From NCBI GenBank assembly GCA_016617855.1, contig JAECUM010003656.1:1-64000 (forward strand): a stretch of 64,000 nt of DNA, in the 5' to 3' direction. The stretch comes from Megalonaias nervosa (Eukaryota; Mollusca; Bivalvia; Unionida; Unionidae). The notes under the pieces were generated by a model, which ran no database searches, was not told where the DNA came from, and saw only the letters and a program-made list of their open reading frames with translations. The position numbers and the translations under genes were made by a program. This document shows, piece after piece, positions 1 through 10,654 of the stretch (its first letter is position 1; each line of letters starts with the position of its first letter).

Positions 1-218
1 ATATTCAACATTGGTTCATTGACATAAAGAATCATATCCTATATTCAACATTGGTTCATTGACATAAAGAATCATATCCTATATTCAACATTGGTTCATT
101 GACATAAAGAATCATATCCTATATTCAACATTGGTTCATTGACATAAAGAATCATATCCTATATTCAACATTGGTTCATTGACATAAAGAATCATATCCT
201 ATATTCAACATTGGTTCA
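1..218. repeat. 40-bp tandem repeat, ~5.4 copies
   Basis: Near-perfect 40-bp units (core ATTCAACATTGGTTCATTG) run from the window edge to about 218, so the array probably continues upstream. It lies upstream of the first recognisable TRAPPC9 exon and is presumably intronic. Copies are almost identical, which suggests recent amplification. Confidence 0.95.
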
Positions 219-299
219 TCCTATAGTTTAGTGATATAGATACAACATTTTTCATAGAAGACTGAGATTTTTTTTAAATTATGCAATACTACTATTTCA

Positions 300-1160
300 G
301 ATAATAATAATAATAACAACAGTATTAGCTACAATAATAATAACAACAGTATTAGCTACAATAATAATAACAACAGTATAAGCTACAATAAAAATAATAA
401 CAGTATTAGCTACAATAATAATAACAACAGTATTAGCTACAATAATAATAACAACAGTATAAGCTACAATAATAATAACAACAGTATTAGCTACAATAAT
501 AACAACAACAGTATTAGCTACAATAATAATAACAACAGTATTAGCTACAATAATAATAACAACAGTATTAGCTACAATAATAATAATAACAGTATTAGCT
601 ACAATAATAATAACAACAGTATTAGCTACAATAATAATAACAACAGTATTAGCTACAATAATAATAACAACAGTATTAGCTACAATAATAATAACAGTAT
701 TCGCTACAATAATAATAACAACAGTATTAGCTACAATAATAATAACAGTATTAGCTACAATAATAATAACAACAGTATTAGCTACAATAATAATAACAAC
801 AGTATAAGCTACAATAATAATAACAGTATTAGCTACAATAATAATAACAACAGTATTAGCTACAATAATAATAACAACAGTATTAGCTACAATAATAATA
901 ACAACAGTATTAGCTACAATAATAATAACAGTATTCGCTACAATACTAATAACAACAGTATTAGCTACAATAATAATAACAGTATTAGCTACAATAATAA
1001 TAACAACAGTATTAGCTACAATAATAATAACAACAGTATAAGCTACAATAATAATAACAGTATTAGCTACAATAATAATAACAACAGTATAAGCTACAAT
1101 AATAATAACAACAGTATTAGCTACAATAATAATAACAACAGTATTAGCTACAATAACAAT
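300..1160. repeat. 24/27-bp A-rich tandem repeat, ~33 copies
   Basis: Units of AGCTACAATAATAATAACA plus CAGTATT. Two length classes (24 and 27 bp) differ by one AAC/AAT triplet. The array is intronic and has no coding potential. It ends about 55 bp before a candidate small exon at 1216. Confidence 0.95.
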
Positions 1161-1215
1161 GATGCTGATGAGTATGTACCTAAATTGTAATCTTTAGTCG
1201 TGTTCTGTATTTCAG

Positions 1216-1256
1216 TTGATTCTGAAGGGAGTAGGACAGACAGCTTACAAGGCAGA
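1216..1256 (+). CDS. TRAPPC9: Candidate 41-bp TRAPPC9 exon
   Basis: A short segment with a good acceptor (GTATTTCAG before 1216) and a good donor (GTAAGT after 1256). It encodes a hydrophilic stretch, DSEGSRTDSLQGR, after a split first codon. It ends in phase 0, and the exon at 4763 starts in phase 0, so the two join to give LQGR-SIDAVLKVEYSGG. That resembles the disordered linker before the Trs120/TRAPPC9 beta-rich C-terminal domains. Evidence is splice sites plus phase only. The segment is too short to assign by sequence and could be a chance match. Confidence 0.5.
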
Positions 1257-1324
1257 GTAAGTTTATAAAGTAATTCATCTTTAGAATTTATTTAAAGTTG
1301 TCAGGATATTTATTTACATCTTTG

Positions 1325-1768
1325 TATGTCATATTATATTGCTTTTGTATGGCATATTGGATTACTTTTGTATGGCATATTGGATGACTTTTGTATGGCA
1401 TATTGGATGACTTTTCTGTGGCATATTGGATGACTTTTCTATGGCTTATTGGATGACTTTTGTGTGTCATATTGGATGACTTTTGTATGTCATATTGGAT
1501 TACTTTTGTATGGCATATTCGATGACTTTTGTATGTCATATTGGATGACTTTTGTGTGGCATATTGGATGACTTTTCTGTGGCATATTGGGTGACTTTTC
1601 TATGGCATATTGGATGACTTTTGTGTGTCATATTGGATGACTTTTGTGTGTCATATTGGATGACTTTTCTATGGCATATTGGATGACTTTTGTGTGTCAT
1701 ATTGGATGACTTTTCTATGGGATATTGGATGACTTTTCTATGGCATATTGGATGACATATTGGATGGC
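1325..1768. repeat. 23-bp tandem repeat, ~19 copies
   Basis: Units of GGATGACTTTTGTATGGCA plus TATT, with single-base variants. Intronic (TRAPPC9 intron 1257-4762). The 83-codon minus-strand open frame at 1288-1539 is just the translated repeat. Confidence 0.95.
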
Positions 1769-2276
1769 CTTATGATAGATTTTACAAGTTGCAGTATCAA
1801 CATTTCCAACTGTTTTAAGGCTTTATTGTTTATCACAATATCATGTGTGTAGAAAACAGAAAATCTTCATTTATGTCATGTTTATTTTAGTCCATGAAAG
1901 AACAAGTTTGATCTGGAGTACGAATATACCGTCATACCTGTCAATATTGGTCACCTTTGGGAAAAGGTAAAACTGGCCTTTGTACATGGGTTTGCCTTTT
2001 AAATTTGGTTTTTGAACAAATATCATGCACCAGACATTATTATTATTATTATTACTATTATTATTATTATTATTGTTGTTGTTTTATGTGTACTATTCAT
2101 CAAAAACATAAAATACACATATTGTTCTGTCCCAAATGTATGTTCCACTCAAAATTACTGTATCTTTCTCACTTTAATCCATTCAATAATATGAATCATC
2201 ACCAATTTAAAATTATCAATGTTCTTGTACTCTTTGTGAACCATGACAAAGCAATAATTTCACTACTGATTTACAG

Positions 2277-2280
<4 letters not shown>
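1769..2280. other. Intronic sequence without a recognisable gene
   Basis: Mostly single-copy A/T-rich intron. The only notable feature is a short (ATT)n run at about 2037-2075. No exon with matching phase or conserved protein was seen. Confidence 0.7.

Positions 2281-2339
<59 letters not shown>
2281..2339. repeat. (TA)n microsatellite
   Basis: About 58 bp of pure TA dinucleotides followed by TGTGAC. Such runs recur at 12201, 22730 and 31802. Confidence 0.98.
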
Positions 2340-2345
<6 letters not shown>

Positions 2346-2747
2346 GTAAAACAGGACTGACATTTTGGTTGGCTAGCTTGTATAAATTAGGCTTGAAACA
2401 GTTCTTCACACTTCAGAAACAACATTCTGATTAGCAACTTGAACACCAACATGAAAAGAACATTGGCCTGTGTGATGAATAGGAATCAGTACAAACGATG
2501 TAGGGCTATTCATTGTGACCCATGAAGTAGTATGTGGCTGTTCATTCTGACCCATGAACCGAAACTTTGCCTGCTTTTACAGATAAGTTTAAATATTTAA
2601 TGACCCCTGTCCCTGATGAAAAGGGATGTAACTCATATCTTTTCTCAAAGATGAACTTTGTTCATCAGAGATGGCATTAATTCTAGTACAGAATCTTTTT
2701 GTTTTTTTATGGACCCAAACTCTACATGTGTCCAATTATAGCATGTG
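2340..2747. other. Intronic single-copy sequence
   Basis: No gene, RNA or repeat recognised. Weak internal similarity between CATTGTGACCCATGAAG (about 2511) and CATTCTGACCCATGAAC (about 2543) suggests a small local duplication. Confidence 0.6.
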
Positions 2748-4705
2748 ATCACCACCCACAATGTATCTCATGGCTGTATTGACCATACCACCCACAATGT
2801 ATCTCATGGCTGTATTGACCATAACATTCACAATGTATCTCATGGTTGTACTGACCATACCACCCACGATGTATTTCATTACTGTACTGACCATACCACC
2901 CAAAATGTATCTCATGGCTGTACTGACCATACCACCCACAATGTATCTCATGGCTGTACTGATCATACCACCCACAATGTATCTCATGGCTGTGTTGACC
3001 ATACCACCCACAGTGTATCTCATGGCTGTACTGACCATACCACCCAAAATGTATCTCATGGCTGTAATGACCATACCACTCTCAATGTATCTCATGGCTG
3101 TACTGACGATACCACCCACAATGTATCTCATGGCTGTAATGACCATACCACCCACAATGTTTCTCATGGCTGTACTGACCATACCACCCACGATGTATTT
3201 CATTACTGTACTGACCATACCACACAAAATGTATCTCATGGCTGTACTGACCATACCACCCACAATGTATCTCATGGCTGTACTGATCATACCACCCACA
3301 ATGTATCTCATGGCTGTGTTGACCATACCACCCACAGTGTATCTCATGGCTGTACTGACCATACCACCCAAAATGTATCTCATGGCTGTAATGACCATAC
3401 CACTCTCAATGTATCTCATGGCTGTAATGATGATACCACCCACAATGTATCTCATGGCTGTACTGACGATACCACCCACAATGTATCTCATGGCTGTAAT
3501 GACCATACCACCCACAATGTTTCTCATGGCTGTACTGACCATACCACCCACAGGGTATCTCATGGCTGTACTGACCATACCACCTACAATGTATCTCATG
3601 GCTGTACTGACCATACCACCCACAATGTATCTCATGGCTGTACTGACCATACCACCCACAATGTATCTCATGGCTGTAATGACCATACCACCCACAATGT
3701 TTCTCATGGCTGTACTGACCATACCACCCACAATGTATCTCATGGCTGTACTGACCATACCACCCACAATGTTTCTCATGGCTGTACTGACCATACCGCC
3801 CACAGGGTATCTCATGGCTGTACTGACCATACCACCTACAATGTATCTCATGGCTGTACTGACCATACCACCCACAATGTATCTCATGGCTGTAATGACC
3901 ATACCACCCACAATGTATCTCATGGCTGTACTGACCATACCACCCACAATGTATCTCATGGCTGTACTGACCATACCACCCACAATGTATCTCATGGCTG
4001 TAATGACCATACCACTCTCAATGTATCTCATGGCTGTACTGACCATACCACCCATAATCTATCTCATGGCTGTACTGACCATACCACCCACAATGTATCT
4101 CATGGCTGTAATGACCATACCACCCACAATGTATCTCATGGCTGTACTGACCATACCATCCACAATGTATCTCATGGCTGTACTGACGATACCACCTACA
4201 ATGTATCTCATGGCTGTACTGACCATACCACCTACAATGTATCTCATGGCTGTACTGACCATACCACCCACAGTGTATCTCATAGCTGTACTGACCATAC
4301 CACCCACAGGGTATCTCATGGCTGTATTGACCATACCACCCACAATGTATCTCATGGCTGTACTGACCATACCACCCACAATGTATCTCATGGCTGTAAT
4401 GACCATACCACCCACAATGTATCTCATGGCTGTACTGACCATACCACCCACAATGTATCTCATGGCTGTACTGACCATACCACCTACAATGTATCTCATG
4501 GCTGTACTGACCATACCACCTACAATGTATCTCATGGCTGTACTGACCATACCACCCACAATGTTTCTCATGGCTGTACTGACCATACCACCCACAATGT
4601 ATCTCATGGCTGTACTGACCATACCACCCACAGGGTATCTCATGGCTGTTCTAACCATACCACTCACAATGTATCTAATGGCTGTATTGACCATACCAAT
4701 CATTC
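2748..4705. repeat. 36-bp minisatellite, ~54 copies, with higher-order structure
   Basis: Units contain ATGTATCTCATGGCTGTACT and ACCATACCACCCACA, 36 bp each. Because 36 is a multiple of three and the unit lacks stops in several frames, long open frames appear on both strands: 666 and 653 codons on plus, 439 and 214 on minus. Variants recur at 324 bp (9 units): the unit with ATTTCATTACTG is at about 2863 and 3187, and CACTCTCAATG is at about 3077 and 3401. The array therefore has higher-order repeats. It lies wholly between two TRAPPC9 exons and ends about 60 bp before the exon at 4763. Translation as a real protein is unlikely. Confidence 0.95.
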
Positions 4706-4762
4706 ACACCTATTCTGTTTGATGTCATTTTCTTTACTGTATTAAGGAATCTTATATTTCAG

Positions 4763-4905
4763 AGTATAGATGCTGTACTAAAAGTAGAGTATTCTGGCGG
4801 TCCTGGGCAGGCAGAAGGGTTCTGGCGCTGTAGTTCCTTGGCCCTTAGTATTGATATCCTTCCATCTCTTGTCTTCTGTAAATGGGATGTCTTACCATCA
4901 GATAG
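4763..4905 (+). CDS. TRAPPC9: TRAPPC9 exon (GC-type 5' splice site)
   Basis: Acceptor ATATTTCAG, then 47 codons plus 2 nt. The product reads IDAVLKVEYSGG near the start, then LSIDILPSL and CKWDVLPSD at the end, matching the conserved IxAxLKxxYSGG and WDVLP blocks of TRAPPC9/Trs120, the TRAPP II-specific tethering subunit. The frame continues into a TAG unless splicing occurs at the AG|GCAAGT junction (4905/4906). That junction is the classic GC-AG donor. It leaves phase 2, which matches the 1-nt split codon opening the next exon (AG+T, Ser). The end of this exon plus its donor has been tandemly copied about 13 times just downstream. Use of a GC donor is inferred from frame and has not been seen in RNA. 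Confidence 0.82.
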
Positions 4906-5486
4906 GCAAGTATAGCAAACTGTACTGGGATGTCTTACCATCAGAGAGGCAAGTATAGCAAACTGTACTGGGATGTCTTACCATCAGAGAGGCAAGTATA
5001 GCAAACTGTACTGGGATGTCTTACCATCAGAGAGGCAAATATAGCAAACTGTACTGGGATGTCTTACCATCAGAGAGGCAAGTATAGCAAACTGTACTGG
5101 GATGTCTTACTGTCAGAGAGGCAAGTATAGCAAGCTGTAAATGGGATGTCTTACCATCAGAGAGGCAAATATAGCAAACTGTACTGGGATGTCTTATTAT
5201 CAGAGAGGCAAGTATAGCAAGCTGTAAATGGGATGTCTTGCTGTCAGAGAGGCAAGTATAGCAAGCTGTGAATGGGATGTCATACTGTCAGAGAAGCAAG
5301 TATAGCGAGTTGTAAATGGGATGTCTAACTGTCAGAGAGGCAAGTATAGCAAGCTGTAAATGGGATGTCTTACTGTCAGAGAGGCAAGTATAGCAAACTG
5401 TACTGGGATGTTTTATGGTCAAAGAGGCAAATGTACCAAACTGTACATGGGATGTCTTACCATCAGAGAGGTAAGTATAACAATAT
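4879..5486. repeat. 43-bp tandem array made of exon end plus 5' splice site, ~14 units
   Basis: The first unit is the last 27 bp of the TRAPPC9 exon and its GC donor (CCATCAGATAG|GCAAGTATAG). Following units repeat TGGGATGTCTTACCATCAGA plus GAGGCAAGTATAGCAAACTG and linker. Most keep AG|GCAAGTATAG. Three read GCAAATATAG or GCAAATGTAC. The last unit reads AGAG|GTAAGTATAA (donor at 5471), a near-consensus GT donor in the same phase. Each unit has an in-frame TAG right after the donor (CAA-GTA-TAG), so an exon extended past the first donor would carry a premature stop. Confidence 0.93.
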
Positions 5487-5657
5487 TCACATTGTTGCAA
5501 AAACTGATTTATCACTGTGAAGACAAAATTAGCATAGCATATTAAAGGGACAAAAAAGATTTTTATGTGTAAAGAATATAATAGTAATAAACTTTACTGA
5601 ATACATCCAGGAAAAAAAAAACATCCCTAAGTACCAACTAACTGTCTTATCTTTCAG

Positions 5658-5771
5658 TCCAGACCATGTATACTTAGTTTTTGATGTACAGAACATATCT
5701 GGCCACCAGATGGAGCTACAGTACTCAGCAGAGCATGAGACACTCATTCTAGAACCGAATCGACTCAAACG
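5658..5771 (+). CDS. TRAPPC9: TRAPPC9 exon
   Basis: Acceptor ATCTTTCAG at 5649-5657, donor GTAACG at 5772. It reads PDHVYLVFDVQNISGHQMEL followed by QYSAEHETLILEPNRLKR. This corresponds to the TRAPPC9/Trs120 block in which a short beta strand (YLVxDVxN) precedes an E-M-E-L-Q-Y motif. It starts with a 1-nt split codon and ends with 2 nt of an Arg codon (CG+G). Both phases match the neighbouring exons at 4763 and 7956. The family identity comes from remembered conservation of these blocks; the joins are checked directly on phase. Confidence 0.88.
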
Positions 5772-6284
5772 GTAACGTACAAAGTATAACATCATACTGG
5801 GTATTACTGAAACTGCCAAGGATTTAATCCAAAATATGGAATATAGTCTTACATTACACAAATTTTTGCAACATTGTATTTTTGACAATGGTTCAAAGTA
5901 GCAAAATTAAAAAGAAAATAAACTGCACATAAGTTTACCCATACACAGTATTTTTATTGTATTTTTTTATTTAAATTAGATTCAAATATTTATAACATGA
6001 TCAATGGAACAGTAATTCATATTTTGTTGAAAATAATTCAGCTGTTGAATTAAATATTATATTTTATAACAGTAGTTCTCAAACATTTTTTCACTGACAA
6101 CTTGAATATTGCCAAGAGTCATAGCGGACTGCTTAATGATTGCTTTGGCCTTCAGTGAAGTATTTAATGATTGCACAGGCTCTCTGTGGACTAATTATGT
6201 TTGATGAGGCCTTCAGCGGAGTCCTTAATGATAGCTAAAGCCCTCAGCAGACTACTTATTGATCTTTCCTAATGTTGATTGCAT
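5772..6284. other. Intronic sequence, nothing recognised
   Basis: A/T-rich intron between the exon at 5658-5771 and the retrotransposon fragment at 6285. A weakly periodic stretch from about 6100 to 6260 (GGCCTTCAGTGAAGTATTTAA and variants, about 60 bp apart) looks like a decayed tandem repeat. Confidence 0.6.
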
Positions 6285-6676
6285 CTCATTTCGAAGGTTC
6301 GAAATGAGATGCTACCGCAAGATCTTGGGCATCTCATACATTGACCATGTAACCAACAAAGAAGTCCACAACAGGATCCAACGAGCCATTGGATCCTATG
6401 AAGACCTCTTGACCACTGTAAAAAGCGCAAACTGAAGTGGTACAGTTATGTCTCAAGATCATCTGGACTGGCAAAAACAGTCTTGCAAGGCACAGTGTGA
6501 GGGTGCAGAAGAAGAGGCAGACAGAAAAAGAGGTGGGAAGACAACATTAAGGAGTGGACAGGTATGGGATTGGAGATTCCCATAGGGCAGTAGAGAACAG
6601 GGAAAGATGGAGAGAATTGGTTGTGAAGTCAACTGTGGTGCCCCAACAACCTCTTGGGTTAAGGGTTTGATGATTG

Positions 6677-6724
<48 letters not shown>
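6285..6724 (+). pseudogene. 3' end of an RTE-like non-LTR retrotransposon
   Basis: Translation with frame breaks gives the C-terminal tail of a LINE polyprotein: FEMRCYRKILGISYIDHVTN, then KRKLKWYSYVSRSSGLAKT, then GCRRRGRQKKRW and an EDNIKEWTGM block. This FExxCYRxIL / RRGRQxKRWEDNI tail is typical of the region after the reverse transcriptase in animal LINEs. The copy ends in a (GAT)n tract, the microsatellite-type 3' tail usual for RTE-clade elements. It is 5'-truncated and carries stops and frameshifts, so it is dead. The clade call is tentative; an L2/CR1-type source is possible. The insertion lies in TRAPPC9 intron 5772-7955. Confidence 0.75.
6665..6722. repeat. (GAT)n microsatellite tail
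   Basis: About 17 GAT/ATG triplets directly after the retrotransposon remnant, interpreted as its 3' tail. They create false open frames (poly-His, poly-Ile) on the minus strand. Confidence 0.9.
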
Positions 6725-6725
<1 letters not shown>

Positions 6726-6849
6726 TGTTAATTGTACCATTAGCTAACAATTGTAAACCTTTTTGTAGACCACCTGAATGGAGTTTGCTGATCACCAGTT
6801 ATCTGCATACCACAGTCTGAGGACCCATGTTTTAGAAGATTTGACAATT

Positions 6850-7945
6850 AATGCTAGTTAATTTGGTCATTGACAAATTGACCATTTAGTAAAGGTCGGT
6901 GACAAATGGACTGTTTGATAATTTGGCCAGTGACAGACTGTTTGGTAATGTGGTCAGTAACAAATTTATATACTTTTTGGTAACTTGGTAAGTGACAAAT
7001 TGACTGTTTGGTGTTTTAGTCAGTGATAAATTGACTGTTATGGATTTTGGTTATTGACATTGACAGATTTACTGATAATTTGGTCATTGGCTGTTTGATA
7101 ATTTGGTCATTGACTGTTTGCTAATTTGATCATTGGCTGTTTGCTGATTTGATTATTGGCTGTTTGCTACTTTGATCATTGACTGTTGCTAATTTAATCA
7201 TTGACTGTTTGCTAATTTGATCATTGACTGTTTGTTAATTTGGTCATTGACTGTTGCTAATTTGATCATTGACTGTTGCTGATTTGATCATTGACTGTTT
7301 GCTAATTTGATCATTGACTGTTTGCTAATTTGGTCATTGAGTGTTTGCTAATTTGATCATTGACTGTTTGCTAATTTGATCATTGACTGTTTGGTAATTT
7401 GGTCATTGACTGTTTGGTAATTTGATCATTGACTGTTTGCTTATTTGATCATTGACTGTTGCTAATTTGATCATTGACTGTTTGGTAATTTGGTCATTGA
7501 CTGTTTGGTAATTTGATCATTGACTGTTTGGTAATTTGGTCATTGACTGTTTGCTAATTTGATCACTGACTGTTGCTAATTTGGTCATTGACTGTTTGCT
7601 AATTTGGTCATTGACTGTTTGGTAATTTGACCATTGACTGTTTGGTAATTTGGTCATTGACTGTTTGCTAATTTGATCACTGACTGTTGCTAATTTGGTC
7701 ATTGACTGTTTGCTAATTTGGTCATTGACTGTTTGGTAATTTGATCATTGACTGTTTGGTAATTTGATCATTGACTGTTGCAAATTTGATCATTGACTGT
7801 TTGGTAATTTGGTCATTGACTGTTTGCTAATTTGATCACTGACTGTTGCTAATTTGGTCATTGACTGTTTGCTAATTTGGTCATTGACTGTTTGGTAATT
7901 TGGTCATTGACTGTTTGGTAATTTGATCATTGACTGTTTGCTAAT
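6850..7945. repeat. ~23-bp tandem repeat, ~40 copies
   Basis: Units of TTTGATCATTGACTGTTTGC / GGTAA with 20-23 bp length variants. They are degenerate at the left (6850-7075) and regular to the right. The array ends only about 10 bp before the acceptor of the exon at 7956 (TTATTTTACAG), so the repeat directly borders the polypyrimidine tract. Confidence 0.95.
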
Positions 7946-7955
7946 TATTTTACAG

Positions 7956-8100
7956 GATAACCATCCAGATTGAGAGACAGGAGTTTCCAGAACTGCCGTC
8001 CACAGAAAGTAGAGTTTCAGATTCACTGTCTAGATCAGAATCAAGAAGAAACCCTCAAAGCCAGTACATTGCTAACTTTGTGGATATTCGGTGGACAATT
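7956..8100 (+). CDS. TRAPPC9: TRAPPC9 exon
   Basis: Acceptor TTTTACAG, start phase 2 (CG+G), 48 codons, end phase 0 at ATT|GTATCC. It encodes ITIQIERQEFPELPSTESR, a serine/arginine-rich linker, and SQYIANFVDIRWTI. The last part matches the HI(A/S)xxVDLxW strand near the C-terminus of TRAPPC9/Trs120. The donor GTATCC is weak. The frame also stays open beyond it for about 470 bp through a 36-bp minisatellite, so retention of the intron start would add a 12-residue repeat tail instead of stopping at once. Confidence 0.86.
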
Positions 8101-8104
8101 GTAT

Positions 8105-8575
8105 CCTTTAACAAAATTCATGTTGTTATCAGTGATTGGCATTATAAGAAGATTCATGTTGTTATCAGTGATTGGTGTTATAAGAAGATTGATGTTGTTA
8201 TCAATGATTCGCATTATAAGAAGATTCATGTGGTTATCAGTGATTGGTGTTATAAGGAGATTCACGTTGTTATCAGTGATTGGCTTTATCAGAAGATTCA
8301 CGTTGTTATCAGTGATTGGAATTATATGAAGATTCATGTTGTTATCAGTGATTCGCGTTATAAGAAGATTCATGTTGTTATCAGTGATTGGAATTATATG
8401 AAGATTCATGTTGTTATCAGTGATTCGCGTTATAAGAAGATTCTTGTTGTTATCAATGATTTGTGTTATAAGAAGATTCATGTGGTTATCAGTGATTGGC
8501 GTTATAAGAAGATTCATGTTGTTATCAGTGATTGGTGTTATAAGAAGATTCATGTTGTTATCAGAGATTAACATG
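8105..8575 (+). repeat. 36-bp tandem repeat in frame with the preceding exon, ~13 copies
   Basis: Units AAGATTCATGTTGTTATCAG plus TGATTGG and NNTTATAAG, 36 bp. In the frame of the TRAPPC9 exon that ends at 8100 each unit reads K-I-H-V-V-I-S-D-W-x-Y-K, and the frame stays open from the exon to a stop after 8571. The opposite strand is also open (177 codons). It begins within about 10 bp of the 5' splice site. Probably intronic, but see findings. Confidence 0.93.
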
Positions 8576-8579
8576 ATAA

Positions 8580-9430
8580 GAAAATAACCCAGTTTCTGAA
8601 TGGGACAGTTGTTTTGGCCAATATATTATGAATGGAATATATTTCTTTGTTGAAAATTTTGCTTAGCTTCGTTGTTTTTCTTGTAATCATTACAATGAAC
8701 AGATAACCATTACAATGGCCAGATGATCTTGTACAATGGCCAGATGATCTTGTACAATGACCAGATGATCTTGTATCCTGTTTGATTTTTTCTGTAACCT
8801 ATATGATGTTTTTTGCTGTAAATTTTCATATCATAAACTTTTTTCCATGCTGACGTTGGCATATCGTTTTTACTGAGTTTAAGTTAGTGAGAAAGAAATC
8901 AATTCACAACAAAACTGTTTGAAAGCATTTGGTTGTGGGGTGGGGATGAGGTAGAATTGACCACTAATTCTTTTTGTGGAGTCAGTTTCTTACCAGTTGT
9001 TTTTGTCATGTAGATGTGATGAATTCAGAAAATCCTTGTAGTCTTTATATAAATTGCTTTTGGCATTTTTATGTAAATACTGTTGTTTCCCAGCAAGAAG
9101 ATACATTGAAAAAACTGTTGGAGTGCCAATGAAGTTTCACCAAAAACTGTCACTCTACTATCTCACTGTGTATCAGATTAAACTTTTATGATCATCAGTG
9201 GATTCAGATGACATTGTCAAAAACAACTGAAGCCGTCATCCAATAAATACATGAAATATTGCATCCTTTATTCATCCAGGAAATCCATGAAATATTGCAT
9301 TCTTTATTCAAAGTTCTTTACTTGTAGTCAGATGTATAGTCTGCTGTTATGTGTACCAACATTTTCAAACACGATGATGAATTAGTATATCAGTGCATTT
9401 ACTTTAATAATATACAATTGATAAATATAG
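8580..9430. other. Intronic sequence with two small duplications
   Basis: No gene seen. About 8690-8770 holds three ~25-bp units (CAGATGATCTTGTACAATG). About 9236-9310 holds a ~45-bp duplication (GAAATATTGCATCCTTTATTC / GAAATATTGCATTCTTTATTC). Confidence 0.6.
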
Positions 9431-9577
9431 AGGATCTCAAATGGGTAATGATTTAATACTGAATTTATTAAACGGGTCGAATAATGTCCAGCTTTTGCAA
9501 GCCTTGGTGAGCAAAGGCTGGACATTATTTAACGAGTTTCATAAATTTAATATTAAACCATAACCCATTTCAGATTC
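9431..9577. mobile_element. Fold-back (palindromic) element, ~147 bp
   Basis: Two arms of about 68 bp pair almost end to end: left AGGATCTCAAATGGGTAATG..., right ...CATAACCCATTTCAGATTCT. The centre pairs AATAATGTCCAGCTTTTGC with GCAAAGGCTGGACATTATT around a short TTGGTGA loop. This is the form of a hairpin MITE or processed fold-back element. No transposase and no clear target-site duplication were seen. On the minus strand it could form a long stem in the TRAPPC9 pre-mRNA. Confidence 0.75.
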
Positions 9578-10654
9578 TTTTTATTACATAGTTTTTGTTT
9601 CAGTAGAAATTATTTAGATAAAAAGAAGAATAAATAAATTTGTTCATTATGACAGACACTGTAGCTTTCATTTGTTGTGCATAAAAAATAGTCCCGAACA
9701 AAGTTGAGATAGTAAAAGTTGATTATACATTTTTGCAAACTATAAATCAAAAAATAAGTGTCCATCCAAATAAACAGAACATTTTACAAAAGACAAAATC
9801 AATTTTCAAAACAGAATGTCCAATGCATGTGATGTCACATTGTTTGATACAGTGCATAGTATCAGTTTGAGTTGGCCTAAACAACATAGTGCCACTGTTT
9901 ACCTTGAAATTCCACATCATAAATAAACATTACTTTGTTGTGATATTTTTGTGCAAAGAAGATTACTGGTTGCAGAAATACACATATTTACTGTAATGTA
10001 TTTGTGACTGGATATTTGCAGTATTTGATTTGGAACATTAGACTATACAGAAGATGTAAATAAATTTCTTTTTGAGTCGGACTTCCATCGCATATTTACC
10101 ACGTAAATATGCTCTGGTTGGATCAAGTTCTCTCAGTTAGGGAGACTGGTTTATGTCTACATTCTTCTGTGAACAAAGGTGAGATTATTTACTTCTGTAA
10201 GTTTACCCCCACCCCTACCCCCACTCACACCCCCACTATCAGCTGAGCAATACCCATAGTTTTACTTGTTGTTATTGTTCTTGTCTTGGGGGTTTTAGCC
10301 ATTTTTGATGTTATGATATGTTATACATGAAATAACAAACCCCTGTGGGGGTAAATTGGCCATACTGAAACAGATGAGACCATATTTCCCAAATTCCCTT
10401 TCGCGAATCGAAAAATTGTCAGCCAAAATTGTTCATTGAAAACAAAAAATTCCAGAAGGCAGGGTTAAAAAAGTTTTCCCATGATCGCAGCCAATCAGTA
10501 AAGAGGATACTGCACAATAATTTCATGGTCTTATTTGGACCAATCAGAATCACATAAAGTGATATTATAACGTGTGTTAATATCAAAAATATGAAACTGC
10601 ACATACTATAGGAAAACTATACTGACTATGTGATAAAGTAGCATATGGGCTGAC
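9578..10654. other. Intronic single-copy sequence
   Basis: No exon, RNA or clear mobile element found. A small perfect stem CATATTTACCACGTAAATATG lies at about 10091, and two AGCCAATCAG / GACCAATCAG boxes lie at about 10489 and 10540. The latter could be promoter-like CCAAT motifs but nothing else supports that. Confidence 0.5.

Noticed and set aside
300..1160. CRISPR-like regular repeats (here and in other arrays)
   Set aside because: Units are directly adjacent without unique spacers, and the DNA is eukaryotic; these are minisatellites.
2745..4745. A 666-codon plus-strand open frame (12-residue Cys/His repeat) and long minus-strand frames
   Set aside because: Entirely a 36-bp minisatellite inside a TRAPPC9 intron; periodic sequence with a unit divisible by three is open in several frames on both strands. 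No independent promoter, unique domain or splice evidence.
6459..6795. Poly-His and poly-Ile minus-strand open frames
   Set aside because: They cross the (GAT)n tail of a retrotransposon remnant.
10480..10560. A CCAAT-box promoter
   Set aside because: Two CCAATCAG words exist but there is no TATA, first exon or gene start nearby, and the location is within a TRAPPC9 intron.
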